This document shows, piece by piece, positions 1 through 6,387 of a stretch of 7,281 nucleotides of DNA (the first letter of the stretch is position 1; each line of letters opens with the position of its first letter). The translations under genes were made by a program, and so were the position numbers. This stretch comes from a bacterium. Its GTDB lineage: Bacteria > Spirochaetota > UBA4802 > UBA5550. The stretch spans positions 1-7,281 of the forward strand of contig JAAENB010000202.1 of NCBI GenBank assembly GCA_024224995.1, read 5' to 3'. A model generated the notes under the pieces. It did not search any database, had not been told where the DNA came from, and saw only the letters and a list, made by a program, of their open reading frames with translations.

Positions 1-465
1 AAATTTGAAAGCTATTTCAAAGGGAAAGGTATACCTGTTAAGGAGAGTGAAAAGAAACCGGGTAAAAAAGAGCTTATTTCATCGGGTAAAATGATTGAAA
101 AGACAATCGATTCGGGCAAAAGCAAAATCCTGGTTGTGGGAACCTCGGAAATAACCAGTTCCGGTTTTATCCGGTTTGCCAGGTCGGCAATGGGCAATAA
201 AAACCAATATAACAGTCAGGACTATTCCAACGATCATTTTCTTCATAGTATGATGGATTATATGACGGGAAATTCGTATGTCACGACAATGAAAAGAAAG
301 CAACTGGAGTATAATCCTCTTGATGCCACAAGCCCAACAGAACGGATAGTCTACAAAGTGATTAATATTGCCGGAGTTCCGCACCTTATCCTTCTTATTG
401 GTCTTTTTGTATGGATACGACGGGGTTCCAGGAAAAAAGCCCTTATGAAAGAGTTTTCCAAATAA
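1..465 (+). CDS. GldG-type ABC-transporter auxiliary protein, C-terminal part (5' end outside window)
   Basis: The reading frame is open from base 1, so only the last 154 residues are visible. The fragment has a segment with the words ILVVGTSEI (about residues 43-51), then DHFLHSMMDYMTGN, then a single hydrophobic helix near the C-terminus (about 121-141) followed by a basic tail WIRRGSRKK. This layout matches the end of the GldG / ABC_transp_aux family, whose members are membrane-anchored with a large extracytoplasmic domain ending in one transmembrane helix. In this family the gene normally follows an ABC ATPase and an ABC permease, which would lie upstream of the window. The next gene, 13 bases downstream, encodes a DUF4340 protein, the usual partner. 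The substrate is unknown, and a gliding role cannot be inferred. The internal ATG at 91 is not the start, because coding sense continues upstream of it. Confidence 0.8.
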   Translation, partial: KFESYFKGKGIPVKESEKKPGKKELISSGKMIEKTIDSGKSKILVVGTSEITSSGFIRFARSAMGNKNQYNSQDYSNDHFLHSMMDYMTGNSYVTTMKRKQLEYNPLDATSPTERIVYKVINIAGVPHLILLIGLFVWIRRGSRKKALMKEFSK

Positions 466-478
466 AACGGAGGAACAA

Positions 479-1477
479 ATGAATAAAAAATTAGGAATAA
501 GTATTGGGATAATAGTCCTGCTAACGGGATATATCTTTTTTAAAAACATGAAAGGGGGGAACCTTCCGGATCTTTCCCCCTGGGAAGGAAGCGCCGGAGA
601 GATCCGTATTGAAAAAGACGGAACCTCAATGGTGTTAACAAATGAAAAAGAGAAATGGTTTGTTAGCGAAAAAAAATACCCGGCAGGAAAAACTGCCGTG
701 GAAGCCATTGAATCCAGGATAAAAAATCTTAAACTGGACAGCCTTATTTCCAAAAGAAAAGAGTACAATACCTATGAGCTCACCCCGGAAAAGGCAACAG
801 TTGTAACGGTGAAAAAAGACGGGAAGCTTTTAAGGAAGCTCATGGTGGGAAAAACATCTTCAACCAATAAGCATACCTACGTGAGAATCGATAATAGACC
901 CGAAGTATACCAGGCAGTGGGAACCTTTGACCGGGACTTCGACAAAGCAGTAGGGGAACTCAGGGACACGGAGATTTTTACAATCGCCAAAGAGGCCATC
1001 ACAGCCCTGGACATAAAATATAAAGGCAAACTCTTTTCTTTTTCCAAAACCGCAGCTGAAAAGAAAGAAGAAAAGAAAGAAAGTAAGGCCGATAGCAGCG
1101 CTATAGGGACCCCCGCTGAAAAAGGATCCGGCCTTGAAGAGGTTAAAACTTCTGAAAAAACGGAGAAATGGGTTTGCAAAGGATATGAGCTGGTTTCCCT
1201 GTCCAATTCAAAACTCAGTCCGCTGCTCTCTTCTTTCAGCCCGGTAAAAGCGGCAGGATATCCGGAAATGGAAAAAAAGGATCTAAAAAATCCTCTTACC
1301 GAAATAACAGTAAAGGCCTACGACAGGGACGTAACGCTCTTTATTTACAAACAGAACGCGGACAAGGATTATATCGCTGTTTCGTCGGAATCTCCCTATG
1401 TTTTTACTCTACGGGAAGGGGACGTTGAAAAATATATAATTGACAATATTGAAAAATTCAAGGAAGATAAGAAGTAA
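479..1477 (+). CDS. DUF4340 domain-containing membrane-anchored protein
   Basis: This gene encodes 332 residues. The ATG follows a good ribosome binding site, GGAGG at 469-473. An N-terminal transmembrane segment (about residues 5-22) follows a short basic start, MNKK, so the rest of the protein should lie outside the cytoplasmic membrane. The region after it reads like DUF4340, with repeated short beta-rich blocks: EIRIEKDG, then KWFV (60-62), then an LRDTEIF motif at 161-167. Residues 191-230 are a Lys/Glu/Ser-rich low-complexity stretch that splits the domain. A second beta-rich block (about 231-312) ends with YVFTLREGDVEKY. DUF4340 genes commonly sit beside GldG-type genes in ABC-transporter operons, as here, and are thought to be accessory envelope components. 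The biochemical function is not known. The short gap to the upstream gene implies co-transcription. Confidence 0.8.
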   Translation: MNKKLGISIGIIVLLTGYIFFKNMKGGNLPDLSPWEGSAGEIRIEKDGTSMVLTNEKEKWFVSEKKYPAGKTAVEAIESRIKNLKLDSLISKRKEYNTYELTPEKATVVTVKKDGKLLRKLMVGKTSSTNKHTYVRIDNRPEVYQAVGTFDRDFDKAVGELRDTEIFTIAKEAITALDIKYKGKLFSFSKTAAEKKEEKKESKADSSAIGTPAEKGSGLEEVKTSEKTEKWVCKGYELVSLSNSKLSPLLSSFSPVKAAGYPEMEKKDLKNPLTEITVKAYDRDVTLFIYKQNADKDYIAVSSESPYVFTLREGDVEKYIIDNIEKFKEDKK

Positions 1478-1507
1478 GGTAAAAGGTGCAAGGTAAAAGG
1501 TAAAAGG
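1478..1507 (+). repeat. 7-base tandem repeat GGTAAAA upstream of lon
   Basis: The whole spacer between the DUF4340 stop codon and the lon start is four head-to-tail copies of a 7-mer (GGTAAAA, GGTGCAA, GGTAAAA, GGTAAAA) plus a partial GG. Every copy carries an AAGG/AGG-like purine block where it meets the next copy, so the array offers several possible ribosome-binding positions. Confidence 0.85.
1496..1500 (+). promoter_or_regulatory. Ribosome binding site for lon, formed by the tandem repeat
   Basis: AAAGG ends 8 bases before the ATG at 1509, which is good spacing. The nearer AAAAGG at 1502-1507 is only one base from the ATG and is too close to work. This supports 1509 as the start of lon; the next in-frame Met (about residue 36) would remove the beginning of the N domain. 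Confidence 0.55.
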
Positions 1508-1508
1508 A

Positions 1509-3878
1509 ATGGCTTCTAAAAAAGAAAAAGATAGTCAGGTGGTTGTAGCTCATGAGGTATTGCCGGATGTGCTGCCAATAATACCATTGTCGCAACGGCC
1601 GATTTTTCCCGGTATGATGATACCCCTGGTATTAAATGGGCCTTCCATGCTGGATGTGGCAAACGAAATAATGGACTCGGATCATAAGATCGGGGGCGTG
1701 GTACTTGTTGAGAGCCAGCATGATACCATGGCAGAGTCCAAAGATCTGCATACAGTAGGGGTTTCTGTCAAAGTAATCAAAGTAACCCCTATTGATGAAA
1801 ATACCGTCCAGGTTATGATAAATGCCATAGGGCGTTTTAGCCTGGACAAAATAATGCGGGATCACCCGGTAATTACCTGGCGAGTCCATCATTATTACGA
1901 AGATAAATATGAACCAACCGATGAAATGAAAGCCTATTCAATGGCAATAATTTCATCGGTAAAGGATCTAATAAAATCAAATTCTCTTTTCCAGGAGGAA
2001 TTAAAACTTTTTCTAAACCGTTTCTCCGTAGAGGACCCGGGTAAATTGTCCGATTTTGTCGCGGCCATGACCTCAGCCGACGCCGGGGCAGTTCAGGAAG
2101 TTCTGGAGACTTTTGATGTGCATAAACGGGTCGAAAAGGTCCTGCTCCTTTTGAAAAAGGAGATAGAGCTTTCCAGGCTTCAAAAAAAGATCACAAAACA
2201 GATTGAGGAGCGCATTACCAAACAGCAAAAAGAGTTCTTTTTGCGGGAGCAGCTCAAGGAACTGAAAAAAGAACTGGGGCTTGAAAAAGATGAAAAGACC
2301 TCTGAAATTGAGAAATTCGAAGAAAGAATGACAAAAATGGTACTTTCGGAAGAGGCCGCGAAGAAGATCGACGAAGAGATGAACAAAATGAGACTTTTAG
2401 AGCCTCATTCAGCCGAGTACGGAGTGAGCAGGAACTACCTGGACTGGCTAACGGCTCTTCCCTGGGGAGTCTATTCCGAAGATAACTACGATATCCAAAA
2501 AGCTAAAAAAATCCTGGACAGGGATCACTATGGGCTTGATGATATTAAAGAACGGATACTGGAGTTTATCAGTACCGGCAAAATGAAGGGGAATATTTCC
2601 GGTTCTATTATCTGTTTTGTGGGCCCGCCCGGAGTTGGTAAAACCTCAATTGGGAAGTCTGTAGCCGAAGCCCTGAACCGGCAGTTCTTCCGGTTTTCTC
2701 TTGGCGGAATGAGAGATGAGGCAGAGATAAAAGGACACCGGCGAACGTATATCGGCGCAATGCCCGGAAAGATTATTCAGAGTTTAAAGACCGTAGAGGT
2801 GGCTAACCCCGTTATTATGCTTGATGAAATAGACAAGATCGGGGCGAGCTTCCAGGGAGACCCGGCATCAGCTCTGCTTGAGGTGCTGGACCCGGAACAA
2901 AACATCCAGTTCCTTGACCATTATATGGATGTTCGATTCGACTTATCAAACATATTGTTTATAGCCACTGCGAACCAGCTGGACACTATTCCGAGAGCGC
3001 TCCTTGACAGAATGGAAGTGATGAATCTTTCGGGCTATATTCTCGAGGAGAAGCTGAAAATTGCCCAAAAATACCTGGTTCCCAAGCAGATTGAAGAGCA
3101 TGGCCTTAAAAAAAGCATGGTAAAGATCGATTCAAAATCTCTCAGAGCCATTATTGACGGGTATGCCAGGGAAGCCGGAGTCCGGGGTCTGGAGAACCAG
3201 ATCAAGAAGATCATGCGAAAGGCCACCCGGAAATACGCCGAAAACCCGGACGAAAAAGTTGTTTCCGTAACTCCCGAGACTATTGAAGACTTCCTGGGAA
3301 AACCCCGGTTTACCGATGACGCCATGTACGACAAATCCATCCCCGGAGTTGTTCTGGGCCTTGCCTGGACAAGTATGGGAGGAACCACGCTGTATATTGA
3401 AGCTACATCGGTCCCCTCAAAAGGGAAGGGCTTCAAGCAGACAGGCCAGCTTGGAGATGTGATGAAAGAGTCTACTGAAATTGCTTATACCTATATCGCT
3501 TCCCGGGTTGAAGAGTACGGCATAGGGGAAGATTATTTTAACAGTCATTTTATCCACCTCCATGTTCCGGCAGGAGCCACTCCAAAAGACGGACCTTCGG
3601 CAGGCATAACAATGGCAACAGCCCTTTATTCCCTGGCCAAAAATAAGCCCCTTAAAAAGAATGTGGCCATGACCGGGGAACTAACGGTAACGGGCAAGGT
3701 TCTTCCCATTGGCGGAGTCAAAGAAAAGACCATTGCGGCCAAAAGAATGAAGGTGAAAACGATTATCTTTCCATTTGAGAACAAGAAAGATTTTATGGAA
3801 CTTCCCGATTATATTAAAAAAGGGCTATCGGCTCATTTTGTTAATTATTTCGATGAAGTTTTGAAGATAGTATATTAA
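1509..3878 (+). CDS. lon: ATP-dependent protease Lon (LonA, endopeptidase La)
   Basis: This is a complete 789-residue LonA, normal length for the family. It is a cytoplasmic ATP-driven serine protease that forms hexamers and degrades misfolded and regulatory proteins, including many antitoxins. Domains in order: substrate-binding N domain (about 22-215, starting LPIIPLSQRPIFPG), a long charged helical/coiled-coil stretch (about 215-300), the AAA+ module (about 340-600) and the protease domain (about 605-789). Walker A is GPPGVGKTS at 372-380. Walker B is VIMLDE at 435-440. The sensor-1 Asn is in FIATANQ (N489), an arginine finger is in LLDRME (R501), and the sensor-2 Arg is in EAGVRG (R559). 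The catalytic dyad is S697 in KDGPSAG and K740 in GGVKEK, the same 43-residue spacing as in E. coli Lon. All key residues are intact. It probably shares a transcript with the upstream genes. No heat-shock operator such as CIRCE was seen in the 31-base gap. Confidence 0.98.
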   Translation: MASKKEKDSQVVVAHEVLPDVLPIIPLSQRPIFPGMMIPLVLNGPSMLDVANEIMDSDHKIGGVVLVESQHDTMAESKDLHTVGVSVKVIKVTPIDENTVQVMINAIGRFSLDKIMRDHPVITWRVHHYYEDKYEPTDEMKAYSMAIISSVKDLIKSNSLFQEELKLFLNRFSVEDPGKLSDFVAAMTSADAGAVQEVLETFDVHKRVEKVLLLLKKEIELSRLQKKITKQIEERITKQQKEFFLREQLKELKKELGLEKDEKTSEIEKFEERMTKMVLSEEAAKKIDEEMNKMRLLEPHSAEYGVSRNYLDWLTALPWGVYSEDNYDIQKAKKILDRDHYGLDDIKERILEFISTGKMKGNISGSIICFVGPPGVGKTSIGKSVAEALNRQFFRFSLGGMRDEAEIKGHRRTYIGAMPGKIIQSLKTVEVANPVIMLDEIDKIGASFQGDPASALLEVLDPEQNIQFLDHYMDVRFDLSNILFIATANQLDTIPRALLDRMEVMNLSGYILEEKLKIAQKYLVPKQIEEHGLKKSMVKIDSKSLRAIIDGYAREAGVRGLENQIKKIMRKATRKYAENPDEKVVSVTPETIEDFLGKPRFTDDAMYDKSIPGVVLGLAWTSMGGTTLYIEATSVPSKGKGFKQTGQLGDVMKESTEIAYTYIASRVEEYGIGEDYFNSHFIHLHVPAGATPKDGPSAGITMATALYSLAKNKPLKKNVAMTGELTVTGKVLPIGGVKEKTIAAKRMKVKTIIFPFENKKDFMELPDYIKKGLSAHFVNYFDEVLKIVY

Positions 3879-3913
3879 AAAAAAGCCGGTACTTTATTGT
3901 ACCGGCTTTTTTT
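3879..3913. terminator. Bidirectional rho-independent terminator between lon and the toxin gene
   Basis: A perfect inverted repeat, AAAAGCCGGTAC (3881-3892) and GTACCGGCTTTT (3899-3910), encloses a TTTATT loop. It is flanked by an A-run on the left and a T-run on the right, so a U-tract follows the hairpin in transcripts from either strand. It starts right after the lon stop codon, and its right T-run includes the toxin stop codon (3912-3914, reverse strand). It serves both converging genes. Confidence 0.92.
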
Positions 3914-4328
3914 ATTTCCACGGGTTCATTGTGGGAATTCCGCTGGAGATAAAATCTTTTTCATTTCTTGTAACCATGATTAAATTATGGGTATATGAAG
4001 TTGCTGCAAGCAGGCTATCAATTGATGGTATTGGTGTTCCCGCTTTCTCTGCTTTCGCCAGAATTATTCCCCAGTTCTCTGAGATCGTTAAATCTATTGG
4101 AAGTATTCTATCGGTATATTTTTCAATAAGGTTATTAAGCCATAATGTCAATTTCTGCTTTCTTTTTGATGGTGATAATTTATTTAGTCCTTTTCTAATT
4201 TCACCAATTGAAATCACACTAATAAATAATGATTCGGAAGGCACATTGTTTAACCAAATGATGACATTTTCATTCGGGGCCGGTTTAACTAATTCCGAAA
4301 TAAAGCAGGTATCCAGTAAATATTTCAA
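3912..4328 (-). CDS. vapC: PIN-domain ribonuclease toxin, VapC family
   Basis: This gene encodes 138 residues, a typical VapC length. PIN domains are Mg2+-dependent RNases, and VapC toxins usually cut tRNA or rRNA and stop translation. The acidic active-site residues are visible: D6 in LLDTCFISE (with E12), E43 in SIGEIRKG, D104 in IPSIDSLLAAT, and the TRNEKDF motif (120-126) with N122 and D125 near the C-terminus. The gene is intact. The start codon is TTG, whose first bases overlap the antitoxin TGA stop in a 4-base TTGA (4325-4328). A GGAG lies 9 bases upstream, inside the antitoxin gene. It is therefore translated from the same message as the antitoxin, probably by coupling. It is convergent with lon. 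By hand count, 4081-4260 is about 29% GC, against mid-50s in parts of lon. The RNA target cannot be read from the sequence. Confidence 0.93.
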   Translation of the reverse strand: MKYLLDTCFISELVKPAPNENVIIWLNNVPSESLFISVISIGEIRKGLNKLSPSKRKQKLTLWLNNLIEKYTDRILPIDLTISENWGIILAKAEKAGTPIPSIDSLLAATSYTHNLIMVTRNEKDFISSGIPTMNPWK

Positions 4329-4576
4329 AGGTCTATACTCCGTGGAAGATCTTTTTGCCGTTCAATTTCAAAGTCCTCATCCATCTTAGGGCAACTGAGT
4401 AGAAAATCTTTAAATTCAGGTTGATCCGAAACAAGGTTTTCATATTCTTTAACGGAGATAATGACCACAGCCTGCATACCCCGGCGGGTAACAAATTGCG
4501 GCCCCTTTTTCATGGCATCTTCAACAAGTTTGCTAAATTGCATTTTAGCATCTTGAAGTTTCCATATTTTTTTCAT
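4325..4576 (-). CDS. Type II antitoxin, Phd/YefM family
   Basis: This gene encodes 83 residues, the normal size for the family. The N-terminal half has the Phd/YefM DNA-binding fold signature: LQDAKMQFSKLVEDA (8-21), then GPQFVTRRG (25-33), then AVVIISVKEYENL (36-48). The C-terminal part (about 50-83) is acidic and polar and would be the toxin-binding tail. The ATG has an AAGGA-type ribosome binding site 8 bases upstream (4585-4589 on the plus strand). It precedes the PIN toxin with a 4-base overlap, the standard antitoxin-first order. A Phd-type antitoxin paired with a PIN toxin is a known combination. By family knowledge it should neutralise the toxin, repress its own promoter as a complex, and be cleared by ATP-dependent proteases such as the neighbouring Lon or ClpP. 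These roles are inferred from homology. Confidence 0.93.
   Translation of the reverse strand: MKKIWKLQDAKMQFSKLVEDAMKKGPQFVTRRGMQAVVIISVKEYENLVSDQPEFKDFLLSCPKMDEDFEIERQKDLPRSIDL
4338..4341 (-). promoter_or_regulatory. Ribosome binding site supporting the TTG start of the toxin
   Basis: On the reverse strand GGAG is followed by 9 bases and then TTG (4326-4328). No ATG or GTG is available at the position that gives the conserved PIN start MKYLLDTC, so this site supports the TTG. Confidence 0.6.
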
Positions 4577-4603
4577 CTGTATTATCCTTGATTTATAATA
4601 TTG

Positions 4604-4624
4604 CTAACAGCCTGGTCTGACTAG
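4604..4624. promoter_or_regulatory. Imperfect palindrome, candidate operator for the toxin-antitoxin operon
   Basis: CTAACAG (4604-4610), a 6-base spacer, then CTGACTAG (4617-4624) form an inverted repeat with one extra base and one mismatch. It lies between the predicted transcription start and the antitoxin ribosome binding site. That is where a Phd-type autorepressor could bind. Binding is inference. Confidence 0.35.
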
Positions 4625-4635
4625 TCTCTTTGTCA

Positions 4636-4664
4636 ATAATAATACTTTTTTCAGAGTTTTTCAA
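4636..4664 (-). promoter_or_regulatory. Sigma70-type promoter for the antitoxin-toxin operon
   Basis: On the reverse strand TTGAAA (4664-4659) is followed by a 17-base spacer and TATTAT (4641-4636). Transcription would start near 4629, giving a leader of about 50 bases before the antitoxin ATG. Both hexamers match consensus at four or five positions of six. Confidence 0.5.
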
Positions 4665-4683
4665 GTCTTTATTGCATTAATAG

Positions 4684-4712
4684 TTGCCGAAGAACGGAAT
4701 TATTAGTATTTT
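4684..4712 (+). promoter_or_regulatory. Possible sigma70-type promoter for the first YD-repeat lipoprotein
   Basis: TTGCCG (4684-4689), 17 bases, then TATTTT (4707-4712). The spacing is ideal but the hexamers are only moderate matches in an AT-rich region. It is divergent from the toxin-antitoxin promoter within a 192-base gap. Confidence 0.35.
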
Positions 4713-4728
4713 GTACTAAAGTATACCC

Positions 4729-4752
4729 ATTTGCTCCTAAAATGGAGCAAAT
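4729..4752 (+). promoter_or_regulatory. Perfect 9-bp inverted repeat just upstream of the lipoprotein ribosome binding site
   Basis: ATTTGCTCC (4729-4737) and GGAGCAAAT (4744-4752) enclose a TAAAAT loop. The repeat ends three bases before the ribosome binding site GGAAG (4756-4760). There is no following T-run, so it is not a terminator. It could be an operator or a leader hairpin. Its right arm also contains a GGAG that would be hidden in the stem. Confidence 0.5.
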
Positions 4753-4768
4753 ATTGGAAGAGTGAGTT

Positions 4769-6211
4769 ATGAACAGGAAGAGAGTAAGGTTTTTTACTCT
4801 ATTATTACTAATTTTTTCTCTATTTCTCTTTATTACGTGCGGAGAAAGCAGGGAAGGCGATGAGTATGATGGCGTGCATAAAATTTCCGGTAAGTTTACC
4901 AAAGAGAGTGACGATATCCATTCTCCCAACCGTTTTGCCGGGCTTAGATTTTATGATGTTGATGGCGAGGAAGCGGCTTCGGTTTCTGCCGATTATTTTG
5001 GATCATTTTCCGTATTTCTACCTGCCGGAACCTACTATGTAACACTCCGTCCATTTGACACCCATTGGACAGAAAAATTTATTTTGGTAGTTCTGCCGGA
5101 TGGAACAGTCCGGAGTAATATGGTCCTGGACCTGGACCTTGATAATCCTGCCTATTTGAAAACATCCAGGGAAATTATGTCGAAACCTGCTGATTTTTTT
5201 GTTGAAGAGAGCGCATATTACGAATATCTATATGAAAATAATCTTTTAAAAAGTGAGATGAAATTCAGTATGGATACCACGTTTGATTCCGGATCAAGCT
5301 ATACAAAAACCTATACGTATAATAGATCAGGAAAGGTTAAACGGGTCTCCTTTGATTCCACTGCCGGAGAAAAGGGTACTGAAGAGGATTATCTCTCTGA
5401 ATATTTTTATTTCCGGGGCCGCCTGGTAAAAGAGAATAAATTCGCCCGGAATATTTCTCCTGAAGAGGATCTAAGCCTGCTGTATACGCGAACATATTCT
5501 TATGATAAACAGGGTAATGTTACGGGCCTGGCCTGTGATTTTCCCGGAACTTCGGAAGATTGTTATTATGAATATCTTTATGAAGGCAGTTTTTTAATTG
5601 AAGAGAAAAAATATATCGGCGGGATTGCCCCCGATGCCATAGTGAGCTATGAAAAGATTTATTCATATGACGATAATAAGAATATTATCGGAATGGCCTT
5701 TGATACGGTAATCAACGACAGCGGCCTGGAAAAAGATTATTTTTGTGAATTTACTTACCGGGATATGCGGCTTCTGCAAAAAAAACAATACATGGGAGAA
5801 CTCACCGGGAGCGGTGAACCGGATAATGTTGTAACCTATACCTATGACAAAAGCGGCAACCGAACCGGCATTACCAGGGATCTTACCGATGACAGCAATG
5901 ACTCGTATTTTTCGTATCTGTATAACCGGGACGGTTTCAGGATAGGGTATTCGTATTATACGGGCAGCACAGACGATTCCGGAAAACTGTTTAAGCGTTC
6001 CGCCTACAAACTGGATGACAGGAATTATAATCTTGCCGTAAGCTCATATTACTTTTCTCCTAACTCCTATGGCATGGACTGGGCCAGCGGAATTGTCACC
6101 TATGACAATAATAAGAATATCACCAGTGAAATTATCTACGAAGGCTCGGAACCCCGGAAAGGTTCGGTTATTTCCTCTTCGGTCTATACCTGGATTCCTG
6201 CTGCTGAGTAG
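4769..6211 (+). CDS. Large lipoprotein with YD-like repeats, paralogue 1
   Basis: This is a complete 480-residue gene. A basic N-terminus (MNRKRVR) and a long hydrophobic run are followed by LFITC with C24, a relaxed lipobox of the kind seen in spirochaetes, so the protein is probably lipid-anchored on the cell envelope. After a short acidic linker comes a head region (about 38-130) with the words DIHS, RFAGLRFYDVDG, ADYFGSFSV, PAGTYY and VLPDG. It reads as a beta-sandwich of the carboxypeptidase-regulatory/prealbumin type, ending at DLDNPAYL. Residues about 150-430 are five YD-like repeats of 55-60 residues, with a sixth partial one to about 476. YTYDKSGN (357-364) is the clearest classical YD motif. 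No Rhs core or toxin tip is present, and the protein ends shortly after the last repeat. The start is supported by GGAAG 8 bases upstream. The next gene is its paralogue. The function is unknown; surface binding or adhesion is a guess. Confidence 0.85.
   Translation: MNRKRVRFFTLLLLIFSLFLFITCGESREGDEYDGVHKISGKFTKESDDIHSPNRFAGLRFYDVDGEEAASVSADYFGSFSVFLPAGTYYVTLRPFDTHWTEKFILVVLPDGTVRSNMVLDLDLDNPAYLKTSREIMSKPADFFVEESAYYEYLYENNLLKSEMKFSMDTTFDSGSSYTKTYTYNRSGKVKRVSFDSTAGEKGTEEDYLSEYFYFRGRLVKENKFARNISPEEDLSLLYTRTYSYDKQGNVTGLACDFPGTSEDCYYEYLYEGSFLIEEKKYIGGIAPDAIVSYEKIYSYDDNKNIIGMAFDTVINDSGLEKDYFCEFTYRDMRLLQKKQYMGELTGSGEPDNVVTYTYDKSGNRTGITRDLTDDSNDSYFSYLYNRDGFRIGYSYYTGSTDDSGKLFKRSAYKLDDRNYNLAVSSYYFSPNSYGMDWASGIVTYDNNKNITSEIIYEGSEPRKGSVISSSVYTWIPAAE
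5216..6058 (+). repeat. Protein-level tandem repeats (five YD-like units) in lipoprotein 1
   Basis: The units begin at the aromatic block YEYLY (residue about 151), EYFYF (211), YEYLY (267), CEFTY (326) and FSYLY (381). Each continues with a Leu-centred turn, a K-K/Y strand, a variable acidic loop, then Y-x-Y-[DN]-x-x-[GN]-[NK] and a strand ending near a conserved Asp. The repeats are diverged at the DNA level. Confidence 0.75.
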
Positions 6212-6234
6212 GTTCGAGCAGGCTCGATCAGGCT
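6211..6234 (+). repeat. Short 10-base tandem repeat after the lipoprotein 1 stop codon
   Basis: GGTTCGAGCA, GGCTCGATCA and a partial GGCT lie head to tail, with two mismatches between the full copies. The first G is the last base of the stop codon. No function is suggested. Confidence 0.6.
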
Positions 6235-6308
6235 TCTTTATCTAAACTTCCCCCTTTATTTTTAAATCCCGTAAATTGAACCCGGAAATTTTTGTGGTTT
6301 CCGTGGGC

Positions 6309-6348
6309 ACCTCAGAGCTCTTATAAAGAGCTCTGAGGTCGATTTTTT
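6309..6348 (+). terminator. Rho-independent terminator between the two lipoprotein genes
   Basis: A perfect 14-bp stem (6309-6322 with 6326-6339) has a 3-base ATA loop, followed by CGA and a run of six Ts. It lies about 100 bases after the first lipoprotein stop and about 105 before the second start, so it should end the first transcript. Confidence 0.85.
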
Positions 6349-6356
6349 ATAAAATT

Positions 6357-6387
6357 TTTATAGATAAATTTTTACATACACTATACT
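6357..6387 (+). promoter_or_regulatory. Weak candidate promoter for lipoprotein 2
   Basis: TATACT (6382-6387) is a good -10 box. The best -35, TTTATA (6357-6362), is 19 bases away and weak. A promoter is expected here because a terminator lies just upstream and the next gene starts at 6453. Confidence 0.3.

Noticed and set aside
79..768. Reverse open frame of 229 codons across the GldG-type and DUF4340 genes
   Set aside because: It runs antisense across two genuine genes and their spacer, and its product has no recognisable motif.
3931..4389. Forward open frame of 152 codons antisense to the toxin
   Set aside because: It lies opposite an intact PIN-domain gene with all active-site residues, has no ribosome binding site, and crosses the toxin/antitoxin junction.
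4669..4929. Reverse open frame spanning the divergent intergenic region and the lipoprotein signal peptide
   Set aside because: It is antisense to the signal peptide and head of lipoprotein 1, and no family features are seen.
4860..5042. Forward open frame of 60 codons overlapping the start of lipoprotein 1, resembling the shadow frame at 6538-6807
   Set aside because: The resemblance (LPG...RKR...RPIIL-like words) arises because both overlap the same head region of two paralogues in the same shifted frame. Neither has a ribosome binding site, and the main frame is clearly coding.
4769..6211. Polymorphic Rhs toxin or contact-dependent inhibition protein
   Set aside because: The protein has YD-like repeats but no Rhs core motif, no variable C-terminal toxin domain and no following immunity gene. 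It carries a lipoprotein signal instead.
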